DNA of 64,000 bases from Martinezella hainanensis (GTDB lineage: Bacteria; Pseudomonadota; Alphaproteobacteria; Rhizobiales; Rhizobiaceae), in contig NZ_FMAC01000004.1 of assembly GCF_900094555.1 (NCBI RefSeq), positions 186,001 to 250,000 of the forward strand, read 5' to 3'. Of the stretch, positions 38,549 through 46,371 are shown piece by piece (position 1 is the first letter of the stretch; the number at the start of each line of letters is the position of its first letter). A model generated the notes under the pieces. The model was not told the origin of the DNA, did no database searches, and was given only the letters and a program-made list of their open reading frames with translations. Both the position numbers and the translations under genes were made by a program.

Positions 38549-38555
38549 GCTTACC

Positions 38556-38602
38556 GCGCATGGGTGCTTTCGCCGGATGGCTACGCCATCCTGCCCATGC
38601 GC
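38556..38602 (-). promoter_or_regulatory. Nested hairpin overlapping the leader-peptide end
   Basis: Outer stem GCGCATGGG (38602-38594) with CCCATGCGC (38564-38556), nine perfect pairs; inner stem GGATGGC (38591-38585) with GCCATCC (38581-38575), loop GTA. The left arms lie in the last codons of the leader ORF, so a ribosome on it would keep the structure open. Confidence 0.65.
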
Positions 38603-38637
38603 CTTCCTACCACTACGAGAACGAGTGCCGTGTTCAT
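38581..38637 (-). CDS. Putative 18-residue leader peptide rich in Leu/Val
   Basis: ATG at 38637 to TAG at 38583-38581 reads MNTALVLVVVGRRMGRMA. The run CTC GTT CTC GTA GTG GTA gives two Leu and four Val codons in a row. No Shine-Dalgarno lies upstream, but the ATG is placed where transcription should begin from the promoter at 38645-38673, so the message may be leaderless, as known for the trpL leader of S. meliloti. An internal ATG at 38598 follows AGGAAGG. Function inferred: ribosome stalling, from lack of charged tRNA or from an antibiotic, sets the downstream hairpins. Confidence 0.5.
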   Translation of the reverse strand: MNTALVLVVVGRRMGRMA

Positions 38638-38644
38638 GGCATTA

Positions 38645-38673
38645 GAGCTAACCGCAAAGCCGCGCAGCGTCAA
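38645..38673 (-). promoter_or_regulatory. Candidate promoter of leader and efflux gene
   Basis: Minus strand TTGACG (38673-38668), 17-base spacer, TAGCTC (38650-38645). The first A of the leader ATG is eight bases beyond the -10 box. The -35 box is the loop of the upstream operon's terminator hairpin. Confidence 0.45.
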
Positions 38674-38683
38674 TGCGCGGCTT
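38657..38683 (-). terminator. Terminator-like hairpin of the amino-acid ABC operon
   Basis: Minus strand AAGCCGCGCA-TTGACGC-TGCGCGGCTT then TGCGG; a perfect 10-base stem 38 bases after the ATPase stop, with a weak T-tract. Confidence 0.6.
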
Positions 38684-38720
38684 ATCCATCGGGTTAAACC
38701 TGTGTACCCGTGCGGGTCTC

Positions 38721-39482
38721 TTAGATGTCGTAGCTGAGCCCGGAATTCAGCGTCGAGATGAACTGCTTCGTCCGCTCCTGCGAAGGGTTGGAGAAGAGGT
38801 TGCGCGAGGAGCCGGTCTCGACGATGCTGCCCGCTTCCAGGAACACCACATTGTTGGCAATCTTCGACGCCAAGCGCAGGTCATGCGTCGCCATGACCAT
38901 GGTCGTGCCTTCGTTGGCGAGCTTGCCGAGAACGTCGACCACTTCTGCCGCCAGTTCCGGATCGAGCGCCGAGGTCGGCTCGTCGCAGAGCAGCACGCGC
39001 GGCGAGGGGGCAAGCGCCCGGGCGATGGCGACGCGCTGCTGCTGGCCGCCCGAGAGCGTCGAAGGCCAGGCATCCATCTTGTGGGCCATACCGACCTTGG
39101 TCAAAAGCTCGACGGCGCGGGCGCGGGCCTTTTCGGCCGGCCAGCGCAGCACGGTCGTCAGACCTTCCATGACGTTACCGATCGCGGTTTGATGCGGAAA
39201 GAGCTGGAAATTCTGAAAAACCATGCCGGTCTGGCGGCGGATCTTCTGAATTTCTTGCCAGGACGGCTTCTTGCCCGGCTGGAAGGTGGCTGTCTCTCCG
39301 CCGATGCGGATCGTTCCGGCAGTCGGGATCTCGAGCAGGTTGATGCATCGCAGGAGCGTGCTCTTGCCGCCGCCCGAAGGCCCAACAAGCGCCGTTACCG
39401 TTCCCTCGGGGATCATCAGGCTGATATCCTTGAGGATGACGTTATCGCCGAAGCGTTTTTCGATATGCGAAAGCTCGATCAT
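38721..39482 (-). CDS. Polar amino-acid ABC importer ATPase
   Basis: 253 residues from the ATG at 39482, which overlaps the permease stop (ATGA). Walker A GPSGGGKST, Q-loop MVFQNFQLFPHQTAIGNV, signature LSGGQQQRVAIARAL, LLCDEPTSALDPE and MATHDLRLA. HisP/GlnQ family. An upstream extension of the open frame through the permease is a shadow. Last gene of a three-gene operon. Confidence 0.93.
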   Translation of the reverse strand: MIELSHIEKRFGDNVILKDISLMIPEGTVTALVGPSGGGKSTLLRCINLLEIPTAGTIRIGGETATFQPGKKPSWQEIQKIRRQTGMVFQNFQLFPHQTAIGNVMEGLTTVLRWPAEKARARAVELLTKVGMAHKMDAWPSTLSGGQQQRVAIARALAPSPRVLLCDEPTSALDPELAAEVVDVLGKLANEGTTMVMATHDLRLASKIANNVVFLEAGSIVETGSSRNLFSNPSQERTKQFISTLNSGLSYDI

Positions 39483-40159
39483 GCCTGTGCCTCCAGCGTG
39501 CCGCCGGAGCGGGCGAAGCGGCGTTCGAGGTAACCCTGCAGCGTCGACAGGAAGGTGCTGAGGACGAGATAGATGATGGCGGCCTCGATGTAGAGGATCA
39601 ACGGCTCGTAGGTCGTCGCGACGATGCGCTGCGCGGCCTGGAACAGCTCCGGCACGGTGATGGCGGCGGCAAGCGAGGTGTCCTTGACCAGCGAGATGAA
39701 GGTGTTCGATAGCGGCGGCACGGCGACGCGCGCTGCCTGCGGCAGGATGGTGCGGCTCATGGCCTGGCGCCAGTTCATGCCGATCGAATAGGCGGCTTCC
39801 CATTGGCCCTTCGGCACGGAGGAGATGACGGCGCGGATAATTTCGGACGTATAGGCGCCGACGCTGAGCGTAAAGCCGATCACGGCAGCCGGGAAGGCGT
39901 CGAGCAGGATGCCGAGGCTCGGCAGGCCATAGAAGATGACGAAGAGCTGTACCAGAAGCGGCGTGCCGCGGATCACCCAGACATAGAAGCGGGCGACGGC
40001 CACCAGCGGCGCCGGGCCGAACAATCTGACGACGGCGGTAAGCAGACCGAGCAGCAGGCCGAGGACAAAGGTAATCAAGGTGAGCGGGATGGTGAAGATG
40101 AGCCCTGCCCAAAGCAGCGTGCTCAGTGACTCCCACATCAGTTGCAACCAATGCTCCAC
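39479..40159 (-). CDS. Polar amino-acid ABC importer permease
   Basis: 226 residues, five or so membrane segments, HEQRO-family. Conserved: VWVIRGTPLLVQLFVIFYGL near residue 60, the EAA loop WEAAYSIGMNWRQAMSRTILPQA, and NTFISLVKDTSLAAAITV. Similar in layout to cystine permeases (TcyL/YecS). Confidence 0.92.
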   Translation of the reverse strand: MEHWLQLMWESLSTLLWAGLIFTIPLTLITFVLGLLLGLLTAVVRLFGPAPLVAVARFYVWVIRGTPLLVQLFVIFYGLPSLGILLDAFPAAVIGFTLSVGAYTSEIIRAVISSVPKGQWEAAYSIGMNWRQAMSRTILPQAARVAVPPLSNTFISLVKDTSLAAAITVPELFQAAQRIVATTYEPLILYIEAAIIYLVLSTFLSTLQGYLERRFARSGGTLEAQA

Positions 40160-40181
40160 GGAGAAGCCTTTCGATAAGAGA

Positions 40182-40209
40182 ATGCGTCCGGAGGTGACCC
40201 CGGACGCAT
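40182..40209 (-). promoter_or_regulatory. Hairpin between binding-protein and permease genes
   Basis: ATGCGTCCGG-N8-CCGGACGCAT, perfect 10-base stem, between the binding-protein stop (40245) and the permease start (40159), followed on the minus strand by TCTCTTATC. It probably gives excess of the first cistron's message through partial termination or 3'-end protection. Confidence 0.6.
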
Positions 40210-40244
40210 CTTTTTCACAGTTTTATGTCGCTGCCTATGCTTTC

Positions 40245-41018
40245 TTACTTCGAAACGTCCTGTCCGAAGTACTTCTTCGAGATCTTGTCATAGGTGCCGT
40301 CGGCCTTGATATCGGCCAGCGCCTTGTTGATGGCGGCGAGCAGCTCCGGCTCGCCCTTGCGGATGATGGCGGCGGAGAAATCGGCATTGGCCTGCTGGGC
40401 GACGATCTTTACCGGCGCGTCGGGCTTGTGCTTCTTGAAGTCGAGGAAGGAGAGGCTGTCGTTGATCGTGGCGTCGGCGCGGCCGGTCAGCACGAGCTGG
40501 ATCGACTGGTCGAAGCCGTCGGTGCCGACGAGTTCGGCGCCGGATTGCGTCGCGATCTTGCCGAAGTTGCTGGTCAGCGACTGCGCGGACTTCTTGCCTT
40601 TGAGATCGGCGAAATCCTTGATGTCGGTGTTGCTGTCCTTGACGATCAGCACGGCCTTGGACGCGATGTACGGATCGGAGAAGTCGTACTTCTGCTTACG
40701 GGCATCGGTGATGCCGACTTCGTTGATGACGGTGTCGTAGCGGTTGGCGTCGAGACCGGCGATCAGGCCGTCCCATTTGCCTTCCAGGAACTGCGCCTTG
40801 ACGCCGAGCTTGGAAGCGATCGCTTCGGCGATTTCGACGTCGAAGCCGGTGAGCTTGCCGCTCTCGTCATGATAGGTGAAGGGCGCATAGGTGCCTTCCG
40901 TGCCGACCTTGAATACGCCGGCCGACTGGATCGCCTTGAGGTTTTCGCCGGCATGGGCGGGGAGCAGGAATGCAGCCTGCACGAGGGCGGCGGCGGCAAC
41001 GGTCTTCAACCAGTTCAT
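40245..41018 (-). CDS. Amino-acid ABC importer periplasmic binding protein (cystine-type)
   Basis: 257 residues from the ATG at 41018 (GGAAGAG upstream). Signal peptide MNWLKTVAAAALVQAAFLLP with cleavage after AHA. SBP_bac_3 fold: GVFKVGTEGTYAPFTYHDES, LTGFDVEIAEAIASKLG, GLDANRYDTVINEVGITDAR, ADATINDSLSFLDF. Like FliY/TcyJ cystine-binding proteins in segment order, but the ligand is not proven. First gene of the operon. Confidence 0.9.
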   Translation of the reverse strand: MNWLKTVAAAALVQAAFLLPAHAGENLKAIQSAGVFKVGTEGTYAPFTYHDESGKLTGFDVEIAEAIASKLGVKAQFLEGKWDGLIAGLDANRYDTVINEVGITDARKQKYDFSDPYIASKAVLIVKDSNTDIKDFADLKGKKSAQSLTSNFGKIATQSGAELVGTDGFDQSIQLVLTGRADATINDSLSFLDFKKHKPDAPVKIVAQQANADFSAAIIRKGEPELLAAINKALADIKADGTYDKISKKYFGQDVSK

Positions 41019-41405
41019 CGTTCTCTTCCGTTTCTGGAGCGGTTTCATTCAATGTCGCATACATCGCAGAAAAATTGCATCGCGAAAGCGTAGAAAACTG
41101 CGAGATAAATGGGCAATTGCGAATATTTTTCTCAAAGATTGGAATTGCGCCGCTGAGAGAGCCGCCGCTTCCATCTGCCGCCAATGATCGCCGATGGCGG
41201 CGACATGAGCCGCATGATGACAATTCTAAACGCTGCCCTATTTCGTCATCTGATTATTGTTCCCGTGCGTCATCCTTCGCGCAGGGCGTGTGCGTCGAAT
41301 AATGCGTTCTGGCCGCTCGCCACGACGCAGCCGGCGATCAAACTGCGTTTATATTAGAAAGCGAAAATACAGGAATCGATCCGACACAGCCGAAGAGGTG
41401 GCGAA
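41019..41405. other. Divergent intergenic region, G+C-poor
   Basis: 387 bases between the amino-acid importer and the CE2-type esterase gene, both starting outward. Noticeably lower in G+C than coding parts (many A/T runs around 41085-41135 and 41340-41375). No gene or clear promoter chosen. Confidence 0.35.
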
Positions 41406-42473
41406 TTGTCTATCGGTGCGCGCTGGCGGCCTTGGCCGGCTATCAGGCTTGATGTCGCGGTTGCGTCTCTCTTTCTGGTTTTATGTACATCCCCACCGAT
41501 CTTTGCCGCGGAAACGATCGAGCGGCCATCGAAATGGATCGGCCGCGTTGCAGCCAGCGATGCTGTCTTTGGCTGGCCCGGCAGCGGTTTTACGCTGCGT
41601 TTCGAAGGCACGTCGCTCTCGATTACCCTCGTTGATGCCGGGCAAAACAGCCTGGAGATCGAATTAGACGGTGTTCCCCAACGCCTCGATCTGCAGGCGG
41701 GGCAGCACCGATATCAACTTGCCGATGGTTTGCAGCAAGGCGCCCACGTTGTTCGCGCGACGCGTCGCACCGAAGGATGGATTGGCGATACCTTATTCGT
41801 TTCGGCCGAAACCGACGGGTCGTTCCTCCCGGCGGAAGCATCGGCCGAAGAGATGGTGGCAATAGGAGACTCCATCACGGCTGGCTATGGCGTCGAGGGT
41901 GTCGGTCCCGGATGCAAATTCACCCCCGGGACTGAAAATCAATATCTGACATATGCAGCTGTCGCAGCGCGTAGCCTCGGGATGGAGCTTACGACGCTCG
42001 CGGTTTCGGGAATTGGCCTTTCGCGTGCTCGCAAGGGCACCAAAACCATGCTTGACGTCATTGACAATGGAACGCTGTCGAGAAGCGGTGCGCCTGGTCT
42101 TCCTGACGAGCGTGTTTCCGCAGTGGTTATCAATCTGGGGACGAACGACTTTTCGGACGGCAAGAATCCCAGCGATTTCGGCGGGGAATACGCCAAGCTT
42201 CTCTCCAGACTCAGATATCAGTTTCCAAAAGCGTATCTCTACGCCGCGCTCGGCCCGATGATGCCTCAGAAGGATTTCGATACGGCCGAGAACGCGATCA
42301 AGGCCGCCGTCCAGACGAGCGTCGCAAAAGGCGAAAGTCGCCTTCGCTATCTGAACTTACGCGTCAAACCGAAGGACTTCGGATGCAATTGGCATCCAAG
42401 CCGCAGCACCCAGGCGGCAATGGCGGATTTGTTGGAACAAGCAATCAAAGCGGATCGGGGCCGTCATGGTTAA
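41406..42473 (+). CDS. Exported SGNH esterase of the CE2 type
   Basis: 355 residues from a TTG at 41406 after GAGGTGG. Signal segment around residues 15-35 (LDVAVASLFLVLCTSPPIFA). An N-terminal beta-sandwich part (residues ~40-145) precedes the SGNH hydrolase: nucleophile Ser156 in AIGDSITAGYG, block III NLGTNDFSDG, and the terminal FGCNWHPS with His330. This two-part build is that of carbohydrate esterase family 2, which removes acetyl groups from polysaccharides. Overlaps the following acyltransferase gene by eight bases, so they are coexpressed. Confidence 0.82.
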   Translation: MSIGARWRPWPAIRLDVAVASLFLVLCTSPPIFAAETIERPSKWIGRVAASDAVFGWPGSGFTLRFEGTSLSITLVDAGQNSLEIELDGVPQRLDLQAGQHRYQLADGLQQGAHVVRATRRTEGWIGDTLFVSAETDGSFLPAEASAEEMVAIGDSITAGYGVEGVGPGCKFTPGTENQYLTYAAVAARSLGMELTTLAVSGIGLSRARKGTKTMLDVIDNGTLSRSGAPGLPDERVSAVVINLGTNDFSDGKNPSDFGGEYAKLLSRLRYQFPKAYLYAALGPMMPQKDFDTAENAIKAAVQTSVAKGESRLRYLNLRVKPKDFGCNWHPSRSTQAAMADLLEQAIKADRGRHG

Positions 42474-43539
42474 CGAGCAGGTGCTTTCCACTCGGCGGCC
42501 AAACTCGAAGCAATTGGACTCTCTCCAGTTTCTCCGGTTTGTGGCCGCCTTTTCTGTCGTTCTCTTTCATTTCGGGCGCACTCTTGTGCTCGAGTACCAT
42601 GTCGATCGCAATTACTTCGACATGGGCGCAGTCGGCGTCGACATTTTCTTCGTCCTCAGCGGCTTCATCATCAGCTACTCCTCCGATCCGGGACGCGGGC
42701 TTGTCTATTTCGCACGCAAGCGCGTTGCGAGAATAGTTCCACTCTACTGGTTGCTGACGCTGGTGGTCGTCTTGATTGCGCTTGTGAAGCCCAACCTGCT
42801 CAATTCGACTGTTGTGACCGTGGACACGGTCATCAAGTCTCTTCTTTTCATCCCTTATCAGAAAAGCGGAGGCGCCATACAGCCGATCCTTTTCCTGGGC
42901 TGGACGCTCTGTTACGAGGTGTTTTTCTACATAATCTATGGCGCCTGCCTGATCTTCGGCGCCAAGGCAAGCTGGTTCGCCTCCGCCGCCATCCTCGTCC
43001 TGATCGCGCTGCATGCGATTTGGCCGAAGGGATCTGTCGAATGGCGTTTCTATACAAATCCGATATTGATCGAATTCGTTCTCGGCATGATGCTTCATAA
43101 GGCGTATTCGGCCTCCAGCGCCATCAGGGGCGGATCGAATGTCGCCGCCAGTGTGCTCGTTCTCCTGGCATGCGCAGCCTACTTCTTCATCGTGACACTC
43201 GCCGGCCCCAGCCTCTTCGCTTCAAGCCTGTTTGCGGTCCTGTTCGTTTCGGGCTTCCTGCTCATGCGGATGCCGTCCGGGAAAATATGGGCCATTCTGG
43301 TTCTGCTGGGAGACGCGTCCTACTCGCTCTACCTCATTCACCCCTACACGTTTCAGCTTCCGGTCAAATTGCTGGGCAAGCAGCTCTCCCTATCCGCTGC
43401 CACGGGAATATTGGCGCTGGCCACACTTTGCACGATCGGGATCTCGGTGGTGCTTCTCAAATTCTTCGAACGGCCGATGCAGGCTCTTCTGATGCGGCGG
43501 CCGCGACCTATCGAGGGGGCTGCCGCTGTGGCGGAGTGA
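42466..43539 (+). CDS. Acyltransferase-3 family membrane protein (ExoZ/OafA type)
   Basis: 357 residues, about ten membrane helices. Starts with LDSLQFLRFVAAFSVVLFHF, containing the conserved R..A...V..FH pattern, followed by GAVGVDIFFVLSGFIISYSS and FARKRVARIVPLYWLLT, typical of O-acetyltransferases of exopolysaccharide or LPS. No OafA-like SGNH tail is fused; instead an SGNH esterase is encoded just upstream and overlapping. Acceptor unknown. Confidence 0.87.
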   Translation: MVNEQVLSTRRPNSKQLDSLQFLRFVAAFSVVLFHFGRTLVLEYHVDRNYFDMGAVGVDIFFVLSGFIISYSSDPGRGLVYFARKRVARIVPLYWLLTLVVVLIALVKPNLLNSTVVTVDTVIKSLLFIPYQKSGGAIQPILFLGWTLCYEVFFYIIYGACLIFGAKASWFASAAILVLIALHAIWPKGSVEWRFYTNPILIEFVLGMMLHKAYSASSAIRGGSNVAASVLVLLACAAYFFIVTLAGPSLFASSLFAVLFVSGFLLMRMPSGKIWAILVLLGDASYSLYLIHPYTFQLPVKLLGKQLSLSAATGILALATLCTIGISVVLLKFFERPMQALLMRRPRPIEGAAAVAE

Positions 43540-43615
43540 AATCCAGCGTCTTGCCGCGGGTTGGAAACTTCGCTCGCCGGGCAGTTTGCGCTTGCAGAAA
43601 GCGCATCGATCCGAC

Positions 43616-44134
43616 TTAGGTCGCCGCTGTGCGCCGCTTTTCCCATTCTTCGATTATGATCGCGACCAATGCGTCGAGCGGCCGGGTGGTGTCGACTTCG
43701 AGATCGTATCGGCAATAATCGTGTGTTTTCAGATGGTAACGGGCCTCGCCGATGTAGCGGTTACCACGTTCTCTCTCGCGACGTTCGATCTCCTCGACCG
43801 GCGCATATACGCCGACCCAGAACACGTCCAGGCGCGCGAACAGATCGTTGAGCTGGTCGGCCCAGCTCTGTTCCTCGACGATATGCTCCACGATCAGATC
43901 GTTGCCGGCGTTGGCGAAGGCGACGATGGAGCGATGAAATCCATCGAAGAACCTGCTGCGTTCATTTGGTAACTCCGCCGTCGGGCCACGTTTGGTTGCC
44001 CGAAAACCTGCATCGGCCAGTTGATCCGAGGCATAATAGCAAAACTCCGGTAGCGCTTCCCTCAGCGCCTTTGCCAAAGTCGATTTGCCTGCGCTGGACG
44101 TGCCATTCAGGAAGATGATGCGGCCAGGGATCAT
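43616..44134 (-). CDS. Chloramphenicol-phosphotransferase-like P-loop kinase
   Basis: 172 residues from the ATG at 44134. Walker A LNGTSSAGKST right at the start (MIPGRIIFLNGTS), then LPEFCYYASDQLAD, SRFFDGFHRSIVAFANAG, LIVEHIVEEQSW and VFWVGVYAPVEEIERRERER, the order found in the CPT family. CPT of Streptomyces phosphorylates chloramphenicol; homologues elsewhere are of unknown substrate. Stands alone; upstream on the same strand is the eamA fragment. Confidence 0.75.
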   Translation of the reverse strand: MIPGRIIFLNGTSSAGKSTLAKALREALPEFCYYASDQLADAGFRATKRGPTAELPNERSRFFDGFHRSIVAFANAGNDLIVEHIVEEQSWADQLNDLFARLDVFWVGVYAPVEEIERRERERGNRYIGEARYHLKTHDYCRYDLEVDTTRPLDALVAIIIEEWEKRRTAAT

Positions 44135-44253
44135 GCGGTATCCTATTCCAGTCACTTTCAAAGGGCCGCAATATTCTCATCGCAACCCGTATATGTATCG
44201 GAGCAGACTATAGACTTTTGTGATTGCAGCAATGATCGACCACCCTCAAGCAC

Positions 44254-44355
44254 GTAGCCGAGCAAGAGACCCCAGACGAGCGAGGTACATTCGAATGGCG
44301 CCGGCACCGAGACAGGCGTCTGGCGCATGCCTTCGAAGAGAGCGAGCCGGCCTGC
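44254..44355 (-). pseudogene. Fragment of an EamA transporter gene, duplicate of part of 46372-47244
   Basis: The minus-strand translation AGRLALFEGMRQTPVSVPAP then FECTSLVWGLLLGY matches AGQLALFEGMRQAPVSVLAP and FEYTSLVWAFLLGY of the intact EamA protein. By hand alignment about 87 of 102 bases agree with 46484-46585. Both ends of the similarity stop abruptly and the frame runs into unrelated residues, so this is a remnant. It is in the same orientation as the intact gene, 2.2 kb away. Confidence 0.8.
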
Positions 44356-44465
44356 ACTTCCGCTTTCCCGGCCCAATGCTGCAAATTCAGGGGGCTTAAG
44401 CCCTTTGGCTCATCCCCCTTCCCAAAGCCATTTTCGCGGGATCACATCACCTGCAACATCCGCTC

Positions 44466-45047
44466 TTAGAGCTGACTAAGCTGACCCGATACCATCTGCA
44501 TGATGAGGGTGATCCGTTGAGACCGGAAAGCGGGTCTTATTCTGCCGTGACGCTCAAGCTCCGCCAATCCGTGAAGTGCCGCCCAGAAAGTTTCAGTCGC
44601 AGTATCCACATCCTGGGCGAACGGCGCGATCACCGTCGCCATGGCTCCGAAGCCCTCACGGAGCTGTGCCGGCGTATCCGACCTGGCGAAGCGGAGACCG
44701 GTTGGAAGGATAAACATCGCCTCGTACATAGCAGGTCGGGCGAAAGCGAAATCGAGATAGGCGGTCGCGACGTCTTCCACTGACTCCCCCGGCGTGGAGG
44801 ATGGCCGAATGGCCGCACGGAGTATCGTCGCCAATTCGCCGAAACCCTCGAGAGCGACGGCTCCGACGATTTCGTCGCGATTTTGGAAATGCGAATAAAG
44901 AACCGGCTGGCTGTATTCTATCTCGTCGGCGAGGCGTCGGATCGTGACCGAAGCCCAGCCGTCTCGTTCGGCAATCGTCCTCGCAGCGACAACGATCCTG
45001 CGTCCACGTTCATCCCTTTCCCGGGTCTTGCGTTCGCTGATGCCCAC
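44466..45047 (-). CDS. TetR/AcrR-family transcriptional regulator
   Basis: 193 residues from a GTG at 45047. N-terminal HTH: IVVAARTIAERDGWASVTIR then RLADEIEYSQPVLYSHFQNR, standard TetR_N. The C-terminal part (DUF-like TetR_C) has no readable ligand. Divergent from doxX with 144 bases between the starts, where a palindrome overlaps a promoter; it probably represses doxX and the flavodoxin gene and itself. Confidence 0.88.
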   Translation of the reverse strand: MGISERKTRERDERGRRIVVAARTIAERDGWASVTIRRLADEIEYSQPVLYSHFQNRDEIVGAVALEGFGELATILRAAIRPSSTPGESVEDVATAYLDFAFARPAMYEAMFILPTGLRFARSDTPAQLREGFGAMATVIAPFAQDVDTATETFWAALHGLAELERHGRIRPAFRSQRITLIMQMVSGQLSQL

Positions 45048-45110
45048 GTTGTTCCTCTGTCTTCACTCGCGCGATTTCGCTGACGTCATGGCTATCAAAA
45101 AGAACACCGG

Positions 45111-45139
45111 TTGACAAACTAGCAATGCTAGAATAAATG
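45111..45139 (+). promoter_or_regulatory. Promoter with overlapping palindrome, candidate TetR operator
   Basis: TTGACA at 45111-45116, 17-base spacer, TAAATG at 45134-45139. The palindrome CTAGC-AAT-GCTAG (45119-45131) fills the spacer, an ideal place for a repressor. Directed at the doxX-like gene. Confidence 0.55.
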
Positions 45140-45191
45140 ATATGGCTATAATAATTTGTCGCGCTATGGATCGCCGGAGAAGAGAATATCC

Positions 45192-45554
45192 ATGAATTTT
45201 CCAGTTCAAATTTTCACGGGCGCAACGGTGCTCGATACCGTCCTCGTCTGGCTACCCGCAGCGGCGTTTCTCGTTGGTGCTATCGTCAACGCGACCGGAC
45301 ATCAGAAAATCCGCGCGGGCTTCGTGCGACTTGGATTTCCATTCTGGTGGTGCTGGGTCACGGCCGCCCTTGAGCTCTTAACCGCAGTGCTGTTGGTCAC
45401 AGCCGGCATCCGATACATCGGGGTCGCGTTGGGCGCCTGCATCATGCTCACCGCGATCGCGGCTATCGTCCGTATCCGGAATTATCGGGAGCTCCCGCCA
45501 CCAATGCTGTTCCTACTGCTGCTGATGCTAGCCGATATCAGCGGCTACGCCTGA
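45192..45554 (+). CDS. DoxX-like small membrane protein
   Basis: 120 residues from the ATG at 45192 with GGAGAAGAG upstream. Four membrane segments; ATGHQKIRAGFVRLGFPFWW and ALELLTAVLLVTAGIRYIGV are the DoxX/DUF-type pattern. Such proteins are often induced by electrophile or quinone stress together with reductases; here a flavodoxin-fold gene follows 190 bases downstream. Confidence 0.8.
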   Translation: MNFPVQIFTGATVLDTVLVWLPAAAFLVGAIVNATGHQKIRAGFVRLGFPFWWCWVTAALELLTAVLLVTAGIRYIGVALGACIMLTAIAAIVRIRNYRELPPPMLFLLLLMLADISGYA

Positions 45555-45744
45555 ACATTTCACGGCAAGCAGAGGCGGGCACACATGAGAGCCGGCGTGC
45601 AATCGGCTGGGTAACGCTCTCCGTCGCCGAGCATCGGGCGCCATCCAAACTTCAATCATCAACTCATCTGAAGGAACACGCCGGACGGAGCGAAGTCGCT
45701 TCCGGACAGCGCAAAGCAACGGCCTGAAGGAGGCCAAAATCACC

Positions 45745-46323
45745 ATGTCGAATCGCACAGCAACTACAGTCGTCGTCTATCATTCGGGCTACGGTCACAC
45801 CCAGCGGATGGCGGAAGCCGTTGCGGAAGGTGCGGGCGGTACGCTTTACGCCATAGATGCCGACGGTAATCTCTCGGATGACGGGTGGGCAGCGTTGGAC
45901 GCTGCCGACGCCATCATCTTCGGATCGCCGACCTACATGGGCGGCCCGAGCTGGCAGTTTAAGAAGTTCGCGGACACTTCCTCGAAGGCCTGGTTCACCA
46001 ACAAATGGCAGGACAAGGTTTTCGGAGGTTTCACCAACAGCGCCAGTTTGAACGGCGATAAGCTCAATACCCTCGAATACTTCGTGCTTCTGGCGGGACA
46101 GCATGGCGGCCTGTGGGTCAGCCTGGGGCTGAAGCCAGCGAATGTGAAGGCGTCGAAGCGCGACGATGCAAACAGGATGGGATCATACATCGCGCCAATG
46201 GCTCAGTCCGATGCTGACGCAGCCCCGAGCGAAATGTCGATCGGCGACCTCGAAACTGCCCGCGTTTACGGCAAGCGCGTGGCACGCGTCGCAGATCGGT
46301 TCGCATCGGCTCGGGCTGCCTGA
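45745..46323 (+). CDS. Flavodoxin-fold NAD(P)H-quinone reductase-like protein (WrbA group)
   Basis: 192 residues, AAGGAGG upstream of the ATG. FMN phosphate loop VVVYHSGYGHTQRMAEAVAE, then DAADAIIFGSPTYMGGPSWQ and GGFTNSASLNGDKLNTLEYF, all typical of the WrbA/flavodoxin_1 group. Expected to reduce quinones by two electrons in the cytosol. With doxX and tetR it forms a likely stress cassette. Confidence 0.85.
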   Translation: MSNRTATTVVVYHSGYGHTQRMAEAVAEGAGGTLYAIDADGNLSDDGWAALDAADAIIFGSPTYMGGPSWQFKKFADTSSKAWFTNKWQDKVFGGFTNSASLNGDKLNTLEYFVLLAGQHGGLWVSLGLKPANVKASKRDDANRMGSYIAPMAQSDADAAPSEMSIGDLETARVYGKRVARVADRFASARAA

Positions 46324-46371
46324 TGCGTGCACCAATGCTGGCGAGTACGGCGATCACGACACGCTCTCACG

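Noticed and set aside
38721..40151. Extended 476-codon frame joining the permease region to the amino-acid ATPase
   Set aside because: The first 223 residues are a shadow of the permease; the true ATPase starts at the ATGA overlap at 39482.
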